Assembly: GCA_903813345.2 (NCBI GenBank)
Contig: CAIIXF020000001.1
Location: 51,603,885-51,667,884 of the forward strand
Length of the DNA: 64,000 nucleotides
Reading direction: 5' to 3'
Source of the DNA: Owenia fusiformis
Taxonomy: Eukaryota > Annelida > Polychaeta > Sabellida > Oweniidae
Positions 45,665 to 58,972 of the stretch are shown here, piece by piece. Position numbers and translations under genes: made by a program. Under the pieces are notes generated by a model that was given only the letters and a program-made list of their open reading frames with translations, was not told where the DNA came from and ran no database searches. Positions within the stretch are counted from its first letter, which is position 1, and each line of letters starts with the position of its first letter.

Positions 45665-45670
45665 AATAAA
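45665..45670 (+). terminator. Candidate poly(A) signal of NHEJ1
   Basis: AATAAA about 215 bp after the NHEJ1 stop codon. Confidence 0.35.
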
Positions 45671-47082
45671 TGATGTGAAGGAACTGAACTGTAAACAATG
45701 TGTACTGAATTTTATTACAAATCAGCTGATATTGTGACTAAAATGTTGATATATTTGACAAATGTTTAGAATGTGACAATCATTCAGGTAAACATAAAAG
45801 TGATACATTTATAGATGTCACTAATATCACACAACAATGTTATCTCCACAAACGAGTGGCCGTTTGCCATCTACATGGATTTCCACTATTGTCTCTGCAT
45901 TCTTGAATATTAAATAATAGCCATTAAATCTTTCTGAATTGAATTGTCTGTCAAAATATTATTTAACATATTAATTGGATCTGGATTCACAGAGGATATA
46001 TTTAAGTTCACTGTTTGACTGGAACTGAGGGAGACATGAACCTTATTGGAAGTCAGTAATCCATCGCAACCATGAGCATTGTATATGTTTTGAAAGTCAT
46101 GTTAGTTAGTGAGATAGCACCGAAAAATGTACCCGCTTCTGAACAAATTGAAATTACTTGTTTCTTATGTATTTTTATGTGATACTTCAGAAATTTTTTG
46201 TCTGATGCGCCGTATCCGGGGCAAAAGTTGTCAAAATTGGGTTTTTGACCCTTAAAAGGAAAATTACAGGGGGTACATTATCATCATTGAATAATTCATT
46301 CAGTTGGTCTTCAATCATCATAATAATTTTTATCGAGAGTTGATGAGATCATTTTTAGGTAGTATGCAAAGTTTCAATGGTCTGTCACTCGTGGTTGCCA
46401 TGGAAACCACAATTTTTGCTGAGAAAATCCTTAATTTTGGTAAAACCTGTACCTATACATAATATAGAATGTGGATTATTTTTCAAATCAACAGATATCA
46501 GAACATTTTAGCATTTTCAAAATTACAAGGGCAGTTCAAACATTTATTTAAATATAAAGGATATTGCAATTAACATAACTGGGGAGTGTCAAAGACCATA
46601 CAATTACATAAGTGATCAAAAGTGGGCGTCGCCCTTATCATAGTAGATGATTGCCATTCTCTAAAAATACAGAGTTTTACTTGACTTTTGAGCATTTGAA
46701 GCATTTTTGGTAAATAATGTACATGTAAGTGTTATACTTATTGCATTGGGGAGGGGGTAGATGGGGGGGGGGGGGTAACAGAATTGGAAGAGGGCAAAGC
46801 TAATCACCCTTAAGTATAAATCTCATCTACATAGTTCTGGATTTCATAGGGTTCATCTTCTGGGTCTTCTTCACATTCATCTGAATATATAGGATATTAT
46901 AATTCTGCATGATTGGTAAGTATGAAGACCATAGAATTACTCAAGTGATCAAAAGTGGGCGTCGCCCTTATAGATTCATTCTCTATAAATTCAGAGTCTA
47001 AGTTGACTTTTGAGATACATTTACATTACAACTTCTTTGATTATACTTAATTTCAAGCATTTCTGGTTAGTAATGCACATCT

Positions 47083-48560
47083 TATTAGACTCCAGATGAA
47101 ATCTGGAGTCTATTGTTTTCGTCAGTTTTCTTATTATTATTATTATTATTCTTATTCTTATTATTCTAAACCAGTTTTCTCAATAACCATAAGGTTTTCA
47201 GTAAAGTCAGTCATTTGGTCAATTTAGGTTTAGAATCTAGTTCCTCGGAAATTGGGTCAAATTTTTATCTAGGTCAAAGGTCAAGAACTAGGTCAAATCC
47301 AGTACTTTGTCACTTTTTTCGATTTTCTCGGTCGTCCTTCAATATTTTCGATCCGGGTTTTTTTCATTGTGTTCCTTATAAAAAAGTAGGAAACCTAGGG
47401 TCGATTTAGTTTTTTGATATCTCAAACCGATTTCGAGATATCAGTGTCCGAAAACGAGGTCCAAAAAAAAGTTCTCCGAATCAAATGTCAAGGATATTAG
47501 TCTTATAGAAAATTTTCTCAGGATTCCGAATCTGAAAACGAAATTTGGATCTGACTTCCAGTTCGGAAGTTATGGCGTTTTGAAAACTCAAAAATCGCTA
47601 AATTTGGTGCCCATGTTAAGTCAATGGGAAAAAATATTTTTTTGAAGTGAAAAATACGGAATATAGACTGAGTTCAGCTTCATATAATCAAAGCCTTTAA
47701 AAGAAGGGGACCTCAAAAGCCATCTAGCTTCACAATTTGGACACCGAAATGCCTAGGTCAAAATCTAGGTCAAATTCATAGGTTTTCCTTATTTTTTCGA
47801 TTCTGACACTACACTTAAATTATATTCTTCGAAATTGTGTATACATGTAGCCAAGAATATGCTAATAGTGTTAGCCTTTTGCCGTTAGAAAGTATTTTGA
47901 CCCACTTTTGAGATATGGTGTCCGAAAAGTAGGTCAAAATAAAAAGTTCTCCAAATTGAATATATGAGTTATGAATTAAGAATAGAATTTTGTCAGGAAT
48001 CCGAATCTGCAAACCAAATTTCGATCCCATTTCCGGTTCGGAAGTTATGGCGTGTCCGAAAAGTAGGTCAAAATAAAAAATCTCCAAATTAAAGTATGAG
48101 TTATGGATTAGGGGTAGAATTTTGTCAGGAATCCGAATCTGCAAACCAAATTTCGATCCGACTACCGGTTCGGAAGTGATAGCGTTTTGAAATTTCGAGA
48201 AAAATCGATCTGATGGTATCCTGATAGAAAGTCAAGAGTAGAGAAGAAAATATTGAAAAATTCATCCATCCTCCTATCTCATCCTACCCTATCCTTCCTA
48301 TCTATCCTTCCTTCATATCTTTTCCTTCCTATCCTTCCTATCCTATCCTATCCTTTCTTCCTATTCTATTCTATCCTATCCTTCTTTCTTATTCTATCCT
48401 ATCGTTCTTTCCTATTCTATCCTACCTTCCTATTTTATTTATCCATCTCTTTCTAGATGACTCAGCTTATTCTGGATGACTCGGCTTATTCTGGATGACT
48501 CGGCTAAAAAAAGTCTAGATCTGGAGTCTGAAATTGAACTTCGTTCAATTTCCAAAATCT
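47083..48560 (+). mobile_element. Nested 1.5-kb insertion with Helitron-like ends
   Basis: Compared with the other arm subunits, sequence between GCACATCT (to 47082) and AGTTGTAATAG (from 48561) is extra. Its 3' end has a 10-bp hairpin (GAAATTGAAC, loop TTC, GTTCAATTTC), six bases, then CTAG before T. Its 5' side reads A then TCTTATTAGACTCC. A 3' hairpin followed by CTRR, a 5' TC and insertion between A and T fit the Helitron pattern. Internally it is minisatellite-like: GAATCCGAATCTGC...CGGTTCGGAAGTTATGGCGT recurs three times and GTCCGAAAAGTAGGTCAAAA twice. No Rep/helicase frame, so non-autonomous. Confidence 0.5.
48257..48455. repeat. Pyrimidine microsatellite (CTATC/CTTCC)n
   Basis: Irregular CCTATC, CTTCCTAT and TCTTTC units for about 200 bp, followed by three copies of GGATGACTCGGCTTATTCT-type sequence to about 48505. 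It lies inside the nested insertion. Confidence 0.85.
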
Positions 48561-49329
48561 AGTTGTAATAGTTCTTGCCTGGGGGAGGATGGGGGAGAGT
48601 AGTAACAGAATTGGGAGGGGGCAGATGTAATCAGCCTTAAGTATAAATCTCATCTGCATAGTTCTGGACTTCATGGGGCACCTCGCCTGGGTCTTCTTCA
48701 TATTCATCTCAATATATGGGATATTACAATTTACAGGATTTGTCAAACTCCATACAATTACATATTTATAAACGATCAAAAGGAGTGTCACCCTAACAAT
48801 AGTAGATGATTGGTTCTTTGTATAAATACAAAATTGAACTTGACTTTTGAGATACATTCATAGTTATACTGAACTGCTGTTATTATAATTTATGTCAAGC
48901 ATTTCTGGTAAATACATCTGTGTAAGTATTATAGTTTTTACATTTGGGCAGGGGTGAGTAGTAACAGAATTAGAATGTGTAGATCTAATCTGCCTTTAAG
49001 TATAAATCTCATCTTTTTAATTCTGGATTTCATAGGGTACATCTTCTGGGGTTTTCTGATTCATCTCCTGGTGTTGCTATATCACCAATCTCTTGTATGA
49101 GAATATCAGTCAATACCCACTGGAAAGATATGGAGTCATTTAGTTTCCATTCAAGTCCATCTGGTGGTTCACTACGAGGATTTGCAATATGGGCCATACA
49201 GACAATAAGTGCTTTATATGGATGAGATGGTTACAACAATCAGACAGTCATTCATTAGACCAACTTAGGAAAATTATCTAGAGATGAGATGAGTGTGACA
49301 CCCATAATGACCTTGGAAAGGCACAAATA

Positions 49330-50320
49330 GCAAGTATAGAAGAAGACATAAAGATGACAAAAACCGCAATCAAAGACTTCCTTGATCCATTTACCATTGA
49401 GGATGAAGGTCATCTCTACGGTGTATCATAAGGAAAATCTGTGCCAAATGATGTCGCTGCAGATCTCATCTAATTTTAGTCAAAAGGGGAAATTGCATGA
49501 AGAGATACCATCTGAGATTAGTTGAAAAAAAGATTTCATGATCTGATAAAACATATGAAATTGAAAACTATAGCAGCAAACTACAGCAGCAACAGTGACA
49601 GTGACAGTAAAAAAAGTACTCAGAACAAGCTTATACAAATACATTCTGAATGAAACATCTTTGAACAGCTTCCATCTTGCTTAAGAACATAAAATTAGCC
49701 TAGAATGTCTCCTGCAGTTCCTATTGAGCCCTGTGCCTTGGGCTCTAGGAACACTGACTGGACTTCTTGCAAGAACAGAGAAACGCATCCCTATGCATGA
49801 ACATGTACCCACAAGTGCCAAAGGGAAAGGACCAAAATGTGTAATAGAACCCAGCAAGAAAAAGAAAACTTCTAAATGTATACAAGTCATAAGGAAAACA
49901 AACCCCAACTATCCCAAACCATAATTCAACTTGAAAGGTAGTTTTGTTTCTGGATCTGGCGGAGACTGTTTCAAGATTCTACAATTGCAGATTGATTCGT
50001 TTTTGTATGTGATAATTACATCAAAAACCTGAAAGAGGGGAGGGACACCTTGCCCTATTTAAGGTAGAAAAACACGAGTCCCTAAAGATTGGAATTAGTT
50101 CTTGTATGATAATGAAAACAAAAAGCAAATACAGCAAAGTGTGCTGCTGGATATTTGAGTTGGAAACAAATGAAGTGGTATTTCCTCCAATATAGACCCT
50201 GACATATATGCAGCCTTCCTAGCACTTCACACATTCACAGATGAAGAGCCATGCAGAAGGGGCAATAGCAATAGCACCTTTTTAAAAGGCAAAGGTGGAG
50301 CGCCATATAGATACACTCAA
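49330..50320 (+). pseudogene. Decayed coding sequence in the centre of the foldback element
   Basis: Stops and frame changes occur, but protein-like phrases remain: EDIKMTKTAIKDFLDPFTIE then DEGHLYGVS, then LIKHMKLKTIAANYSSN (about 49340-49600), and DIYAAFLALHTFTDEEPC with TFLKGKGG (about 50190-50300). The order, acidic DPF region, K-L-K-T stretch, then H-x-FT-x-x-(D/E)...F-x-x-GKG, resembles a repeat-encoded protein family of unknown function that I know only as recurring predicted proteins in marine invertebrates. The identification is tentative. Confidence 0.35.
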
Positions 50321-51970
50321 CTGAATGACTCTCAAATCTATCTGCAAGTGTGGTGGTATATTCTCCCACATGATATTGTTAATATATCAACATCGGGAGG
50401 TGAATGAAAATGATCAGACTATGATATTAATACTTAAGACTGACTGGCCATTGGCTCTGCCCCCTCCCATTTCTGCTACTACCCCCTTGCCCCCCCCCAC
50501 AGGGAATAAATATTACAATACTAAATGTAATCAAAGAAGTTTTAATTTAAAAAATAAATCTTAAAGTCAAGTTAAACTCCATATTCATAGAGAATGAATT
50601 ATCTACTATTGTTAGAGCAACACCCACTTTTGATCACTTATGTAATTGTATGGTCTTTGACACTTACCAATCATGTAAATTGGAATATCCCATATATTGA
50701 GATGAAGAAGACCCAGAAGTGAAGAAGACCCAGAAGATGCACCCCTTGAAATCCAGAACTAAATAAATGAGATTTACATTTAAGGCTTATTAGCTCTGCC
50801 TATTTCCAATTCTGTTACTCTCCCCCCCTCCTCCACCCCCAGACAATAACTATTACAATTAGATGTACATATATAACTTACCAGAAATGCTTGACATTAA
50901 GTATAAATCAAAGATGTTTTTAAGTAAATGTACTTCAAAAGTCAAGTTAAACTCTGTATTTATAGAGAATGAACCATATACTATGATTAGGGCGACGCCC
51001 ATTTTTGATCACATGTGTAATTCTATGGTCTTTGACACTTACCAACCATGTAAATTCTTATATCATATATATTGAGATGAATATAATAAGAATCAGAAGC
51101 TGTACCCTATGAAATCTAGAACCATGTAGATGAGATTTACACTTAAGGCTGATAAGCTCTGCCCCCTCCCAATTCTGTTACTACCCCCCCCTCCCCCTCC
51201 TTCCTGTATCCCCATGCAATAACTATAACACTTAGATGTAAAAATGCTTGATATTAAGTATAACCAAAGAAATTCAATATAAATGTATCTCAAAAGTCAA
51301 GAAAAACTCTGTATTTATAGAGAATGGCAATCAACTACTATTATGAGGGCGACGCCCACTTTTGACCACTTATGTAATTGTATGGTCTTTGACACTTACC
51401 AGTCATATAAATTGCAATATTCTTTCTCTTTAAACAAATGTTTGGACAGCCCTGGTGATTTTTAGAGTGCTAAAATGTTCTGATATCTGTTGATTTGAAA
51501 AATAATCCACATTCTATATTATGTACAGGTACAGGTTTTACCAAAATTAAGGATTTTCTCAGCAAAAATTGTGGTTTCCATGGCAACCACGAGTGACAGA
51601 CCATTGAAAGTTTGCATACTACCTTAAAATGATCTCATCAACTCTCAATAAAATCATTATGATGATTGAAGACTAACTGAATGAATTATTCAATGATGTT
51701 AATGTACCCCCTGTAATTTTCCTTTTTAGGGTCAAAAACCCAATTTTGACAACTTTCGCCCCGGAAATGGCGCGTCAGACAAAAATTTTCTGAAGTATCA
51801 CATAAAAATACATAAAAAACAAGTAATTTCAATTTGTTCAGAAGCGGGTACATTTTTCTGTGCTACCTCACTACCTATGTAGATATTGATAAAATTGATA
51901 GGTATATTAAATTAAATACTCTGAAAATATTATATATTTTTATACCTATACAGTATAATGATTATTATGT

Positions 51971-52070
51971 TACCACCACAAGTAGATGGTGTTCGGTGGT
52001 TGGCGTTCAGTGTTTGATGGTCAGTGTCTGTAACAAATGGCAGGTGGTGACATTTTGCATGTTAATACCT
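51971..52070 (+). repeat. Dispersed TGTAACAAATGGCAGG repeat, copy 4 (longest)
   Basis: GGTGTTCGGTGGTTGGCGTT, CAGTGTTTGATGG, then TCTGTAACAAATGGCAGGTG followed by GTGACATTTTGCATGTTAAT. It lies about 100 bp beyond the right end of the foldback element. Confidence 0.65.
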
Positions 52071-52260
52071 TGTTTAATTTATGTCTTCAACCATATCTTG
52101 ATATACCATGTTGCCAATCAATAAATGTGCATAAATTGTATAAAGGCCAATACATTGACTTAATTGATTGAATTTTATCAAATAATTACACCTCTGCAAT
52201 ACAATAAATCTATACAAGTGGTATTTACTTACAATCAGTGAATCACTATACTATAAACTA

Positions 52261-52471
52261 CGAGGACTGTACCAGAAATAGTGCACTATTTGATCAAACT
52301 CTTTTCTATTCAAAAAATAACTAATTTTAACCCTGATTTTCTAAAGATCTGCTTTACACTGTATTTTAGTTTTATCAATTATATCCTGAAGTTTAATCAC
52401 CAAGCATTTACCACACAAAATATTAAAATGCTAAGTATTAAACAGGGGCAATACTTTTGGGATAACCCTCG
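52261..52471. mobile_element. Mariner-type MITE (211 bp)
   Basis: The left end CGAGGACTGTACCAGAAATA is inverted on the right as CGAGGGTTATCCCAAAAGTA. TA flanks both ends (52259-52260, 52472-52473). The tips resemble those of mariner-family elements; no coding. Confidence 0.7.
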
Positions 52472-55400
52472 TACATCACTATAAATGTATGTTGTAATAG
52501 TAGAAATATCTTCTTGACAGTGAAATAGCACTGCATTAACCTGAGCTACCTTTAGGGTGAATGTTAAAGTCAGAGGTGGTGGTCTGATGGACAGTAATGA
52601 TTTGCCCTTTTCTAGTATTGTGTCAATAGATCAAAGCGCCAATGCAGTCCTTCTGGACAAGCATTAAATCAATGTACATTACATGCGTTCATTCATGTTT
52701 TATTTACTATATATGTACATTACATGTACACACAATCACACATAGTAATTTCTAATGTTCCAACCGTCTTTAACCTCGTACAGTTATCTCTGTTAATTAT
52801 ATTAAAAAGACGTAAATAAAACACTTTATTTTGTTTTGATTAAAAATATACCGGTAGATGTATTTCAATAACATGAAAACCTAAAAAGTGTTAGAGTGTA
52901 TATCCGGTACCAAAGGGTAAGATTCAGTGATTACACATTGACAATGAGAATACCATAGTCGACTTATAAGACAATTTGACAATATTGATTGTTTTTTTCA
53001 ATTCCTGAAGATGTTTTTATTTGTGAAAACATGTCACATTTAAATTGAACAATTCAGCATATCATGTTAACATGACATAAACAATCCCTCTGGTAAATGA
53101 TTAAGAACATTTAAGTTCAACAATATTTTAGTTAAACACTTTGGAAATATTTATTGCCATTTATAATTGATTGTAATACAAACCCAAAAATAATCTTGTC
53201 TATTTGTTTATTCCCAGAACGCTGTCTATTTGTGAAAGTTGAATTATTAGCAATTATTGCTCCCCGGAATATCCTTCACAGGTCAAAATTCTAAGATTCA
53301 CCTCAAATATGGCTACTAAGATTACAATTCGAATGGCTATAAAGAAAATCTCCGAGAAACTAATATAGAATTAGACCATTAAATTAGCCCTCTGACCAAC
53401 AATAACTGACCAGTAACAATTTGATAGTAGCTAGGAAGTTTCCAATCTCCAATATCTGTCAAAGCAAATTCTAATTTTCAGTTGAAATAAATATGAGAAT
53501 ATCTCTCAAATGGGTTCAATTATCCTCCTTATCTGAATCAATTGAACTTTTGACTTCTATTTATATGAAAGGATCTGCTCTGTGTATAGTAAACAAAATA
53601 TAAGTTATTTATAATTAGTTTGGGTTACCCCATGATCAGTTAAGGAGTCCCATATAGGAGTCCTTGATGGGTACTTATAGACCATGGGAACTTAGGTTGA
53701 AGTCACTAATGGAGAAATCCTATTGTAAGCCATTAAGACATTTGTCTCCCTATATCTCTGCTTTGTCCAGGTTTATCCTCAGAGAGCATTAACTCAAGGG
53801 TCTAAATACCTGGGATTCTTCAAGTGGGAAGATGAATAGCTATGCAACAGGAATCAGGGATGGACCTTGGAATCCTTAGGGAGGGAAGTTATAGAAATAT
53901 GAGTGCACCCTCCGTGTGATTTGAGCCCCATTTTCTGACTCTATTTCTGAAATGTTTTTTTTTATTTTCATTTGGCCTACCTCAGGGTCTCAGTGTGAAT
54001 CAAATACCTCATTGCTAATGTTTAATGTTTCTAATATCAGAAAGTTGAAGAGGTCATGCAAGGTCAATAGCAGTACAAGGTCACTACTTGAAAATGAAGC
54101 AACTAAATCTCAACAGATGCTTGTTGATTAGATAAGCTGGATTTTTAAAATGTTTTATTTGATATACTGTTATGGATTTAGGATTGATAAAACTTATAGT
54201 GTCTTGGGTAGAGAACTGGAGTACCTAGAAATCTTGCTGTAAAGCTCGCTGTTGCAAAATTCTTGTTAATGATGTAATCAGTTTTTGAAATAATTTGATT
54301 GGATATAAGCCAGGCAAGGTCACTATGTGACATAAGGTTATACATCCAAATAAGGACTTATTCACCAAATAAGGGCTTACTGTGCCCCAATAACTTTTGT
54401 ATGAAGTACGTAATAAATAGTGAAATAATTCAATCCCATTGTTCATATCTTGCAATTAAGTAACCTTTTATCTGTTTCCTCTATTTGAAGTGTTGTGGTC
54501 AGTTAGCATCCTGAGATCACACCCTTCCATGCATTCCTTCTAGTAACATAACAAAAAGATGTTATGTGTACAGTGTATCATAATGGGTCAATAGCTTATC
54601 ATGTTGTATCTAATGTTGTAGACTATGGACACAGGTGCAGGATAAGTAACCAGGGGATGGATATTGCTTCATCTAGATAAGTCAGTGGTCTACACATCAG
54701 TTGACACTTAATAAAAATAACACTTACATTTATAACACATGAAAGTCATAAAAAGTCTATGTTTAAAACACGGTTTTATCAGGTAATCAGATAAGTTATA
54801 AGATTAAATATATTGGTGACTACCACAAGGTGGCTTTTCTAACAGTTATAACACTGTATATACTAATAGCCACTCTTAAAACATATATCTCTGTTCACTT
54901 CTGTAGGATTCTTTATAGTAATTTCTACCCCCAGGGTTTTATGTGTAAAAAGGTAACCATGATTTATGAAGTGTAGTTGTAATAAGGCTTCATTAGTTAG
55001 TTGTGAGGGGATGAAATGTTTGAATGTAGAGACATATCTCGTATATAAATGCCTCCTTAGTCTTCCTTTTCGCTCTCCAGAGCCACTCTGTCAGTTCCTT
55101 GTTAGCTGAGATTAATGGTGAACGGCACAATTGCACTTTTTTAATAAATAGATCCTTATAACTGTGCCTTGTTTTGAATTAAAACTTCATTTAGGATCGG
55201 AGTTTATGACTTCTAGCTTTATTAAGATGTTATAAGCAGTGTGAGACCTTTGCGAAAAAATTAATAATTTTTTTAATTTTACAGACATTTGCTTTTTGTA
55301 ATTTTTTATAATGTTACATTGTTTTAGGATAAGTGTATTAATATATTGTAATCAGAATAGATTTGTATGCCATTAAATCCACAAGTACATTGTTTTACTA

Positions 55401-58400
55401 TGTTAACATCATTTACACAGCTTTAATTATATAATGTCCGCCACCTGGGTAATTAATACAATAATATCTCGATCCTTCCTCTAATATATCTAGCTTGTTG
55501 ATTTGTAAATACATATTTTCTAAGCTAAGCTAGTGATAAGATCAGTCTTAAAATTGTTTACAAAATCGAATCGCACTTAATGTGTTTTATACTGACTTAA
55601 AGATGAATTTTATTGCTGTTTAAAGCAACACTGAGATTAGAAGACAAGAAATGCATAATGTATCTCGAGGTGATCTATACAGTGTATCTTGTTTAGTTTG
55701 AAAAGATGAATTCTCCTTACATGCCAATCATTCTACCTACCTGAATGGTGAGGTCTAGGGGTTGGAAAGTTAATTATAATATAAACTACTAATGATAGGG
55801 GGTATAATATAAAGGCGGAGCATCAATAACCATAATGACACCCTTGCTTTGAAAGCTGCCATCAAATGGGAGGCTGTTCACTAATAGAAGAGTCAAGTGT
55901 ATTATTCTAAACAGAGAATTTGTCTATAAAAACTGAACATTTTCTTAAATTAAAGATGATGGATTAGAAAAGAAATTGAAGTGAAAAAACAATCAAATTA
56001 GAAAGTGTTAAAGATGCACACAGGGTTTGGATCTACATAAATAAGGAATGTAATTAAATGTATTTTATCACGCTTATAAGGCACTACTTTGGATTAGCTC
56101 TTGGATGTAATTACGATGCACGAAAACAGTGTTTTCAAGCTGATATCTCAGATATTAAGTAAGATAAGTGACCCTATTGAGGATAGTATCTTTGTAGCAA
56201 TGTGACAAGTAATCGCCAGAGTCTTTCGCCAACGGCTTCTTACATACATACTATAAAATCTAAAAGGCTGGATCAGACTATGAATGTCTCAAAGGGATTA
56301 TATGTTACATTATAGTTGCCATACACTAGGGTCTAGTCTGTGTAGTTTATAATAGAGCACCTAGGAGGAGATCAGCCCTGTGTATTGTAAGGATTGCTGG
56401 GAATATTGGATCATCTCAGGCGCTAGGTCATTAGGCATATCAACTGATATAGGTATATAGCAGAACTGATAAGGTGAGAGTCATTAATTGTTATGTCATT
56501 TTAAAAAGCTTGATTTTTATAAAAGGTCATATTTTATACTGTATCTAAGAAAACTGCAAGTAGAACAATATTTCGATGTAATTATATATTTTGATAGCAG
56601 GTCATTAATTGTTTTTTTTCTGTAGATAATCTGATATTGTAGATTAACATTTTAATGAAATCATCCACATTTTCATGGTTTAATTAAACACACCATTAAT
56701 GAGGCTATACTTATACATGTAATTGAAAAAAACAATTTTTATGCAATTTTAATTTAATTATTAAATCCCATCATCCAATCATTCGGTATTCAGGCACACA
56801 CAACTTAAAATAACATATTTACAATTAATCAACGTTAAATTGCATCAGTTTATATTTATAACACCTTTGCTGAAATCCACATTTTTCTGCAGGTCAGTCC
56901 GTAGACATCAATTATTTAATCCTACAAAATATTGTTATTCTGATAATATGACCTGACTGAATATAATGGAGGATGGAAGACAAACATTTTGCAGATGGTA
57001 TTTACACCTATTTAATCAGGGCCTATTGTTGTGCAAACTACATTGATAGAATGAATAGCATTAAACTATTGGACCATATTTAGAACCATCCATCAAATCT
57101 GAAGTTCGCTATATAAAGACAAGTGAAACAATTGATAAAAGTCCAGGAAAATCCCCAAATTATCTAGACTAACCAGGAATTTATTATCACATTTCGCTAT
57201 TATTAGAACCTTGTAAATACTATCTATAGCATCGGTGTATTGACATTTGGGTCTCTTATAATGTTCACATTTCACCAGTAGAAAGAGAAGACTAAATTGA
57301 GGTTGAAATGTAATACTATAGTGAAGACTTGAACAAAAGCATATTAATTTGCATCAGTACCAATGTATCCATTGAACGACTATGCTCCGATTAACAAAAG
57401 GTCGTGTAAAAGGTGAACTTAGAAAGTTTGTGTTTACAAAATACATATTTATTTAAAAATGTAATTAGAGTGATAAACATATGCTCACCATTAAACTAAT
57501 CCCTCTGGCTATAAAATCATAATACACAATGACATACCATGAAATATATAATATGAAATATATAAAACATAAAATGATATAATGTTTTATATATTTCTTG
57601 TATATGCATATTAATAATTACAATCCATGGGTTTCTATTTTATTTTATTTTTTTAAATATAACTATTACAATATTTTACAAAAATTCAAAAATCTGCAGT
57701 TATCTTGAATTAGTACTCATCATGCTTGTCCACAATGTTTTAGATTACATGTTGTATTGTAGTCACCTGGTCATTAAATACTTTGCCCATAGAATAACAC
57801 TGACAGTTAATACTTCTTTGGGGTATTGATGTTCTCCTTAATGTCTTAAACTGTGACGATAATTAAATTTCATTCCATCAACATTGTGAATTATCACAGA
57901 GAAAGTAATTGAATATCAGGGTTTTACTTTTACCCCATATGGCAAGAATAATCCATTATACGACCATATTAAATAAAATCAACCATTTGGCCATAAACTT
58001 CCAAAAATGTTGGCATTTTAATCAGGTTTTAGAGTATGGTCTCTCCGCCACATTTTTGTGAAGATGAATTTTATGGATTGGGGATAATAAAATTGGTTTA
58101 TTTTACACTGTGTAAATGTCAACTAAATTATGTCGGGTCAGTAAAATTTAAACTCTTTTATCTGAAACAAAAAACATGTTTTAAATTTACCTCATGAATT
58201 CCATTGTACATCACATTGACAATCTAGGGAATCGTTGGAGCCGTGAAATAATAAAATATGGTAATTTTCAATTTCAAAAAATTATATTTTGCCTCAAGGA
58301 AATATAGGTGTGACCCATTTTCTTTAATAAAACTCCTATTAAAACAGAAAATATTTCATTTTGATTCCAAATCTACCTGTCTAATAAACCGACCATATTG

Positions 58401-58837
58401 TCAGAAAACGAGTTAACTAGATACAGAAAAATGACTTTGTACCTCATAATGGTCATTTGAGACAATCATATTTTCAAAATCAGAATGGAGAATGAGTGAA
58501 CGGAGTATGACAATGTGATAACTGTCCATATAATGAATGAGGTGAAATTTTTGCGGTGGTATGAACTTGTTTTAACCACAATATGATGTCCTGGATGTTC
58601 CGTTATATTCCTTCACAATATTGTGGTATGATTTGAATTACAGGATTGCAGATAAAAAATCAGTTCTTTTCAATTTAACCATTCACACAGACTCTCAGAG
58701 AATTTTCACAGGGAAAAATAATTCTAATGTTTTAATTATATGGGAATATTGAGGAATGACAAATGGATCTCTCCAGACTACTATTTGTTTATGTATTTTA
58801 AGAAACTTGGCTGGCACAAATACTGTCCAATATAAGA

Positions 58838-58972
58838 TGTTAAAAATTGATAAAATATATATCATTTACAAAATTGATAAAACATATAATATTGACAAAA
58901 TATTTAAGATTGATGAAATATTTAAGATGGATGCAATATTTAAAGTTGATAAGATCTTCAAACAAGATGAAA
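58838..58972 (+). repeat. 18-bp tandem repeat, about 7 units
   Basis: Units of AAAATTGATAAAATATTT with substitutions (AAGATTGATGAAATATTT, AAGATGGATGCAATATTT). It gives a spurious open frame reading KIDKIxx repeatedly. Confidence 0.8.

Larger units (their letters stand above)
46107..51873. mobile_element. Large foldback-type element with long inverted arms (5.77 kb)
   Basis: The left end TAGTGAGATAGCACCGAAAA and about 400 bp after it (to about 46515) are inverted at the right end (about 51465-51873). The arms then continue as repeated subunits of about 300 bp, each carrying GATCAAAAGTGGGCGTCGCC: near 46612, 46946 and 48772 on the left and, inverted, near 50620, 50990 and 51345 on the right. 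Poly-G/poly-C tracts mark the same position in each subunit. The centre (about 49060-50420) is unique and contains decayed coding sequence. The layout resembles Foldback/TU elements of fly and sea urchin. No target duplication was evident. Confidence 0.8.

Noticed and set aside
47215-47409. 64-residue open frame
   Set aside because: Lies in the minisatellite-like body of the nested insertion; no domain.
48253-48456. 67-residue open frame rich in L, F, P, S
   Set aside because: Translation of the (CTATC/CTTCC)n microsatellite.
54600-54660. ATGGACACAGGTGCAG resembling a retroviral-type protease MDTGA motif
   Set aside because: The surrounding frame has stops within a few codons and no other retroelement feature is nearby.
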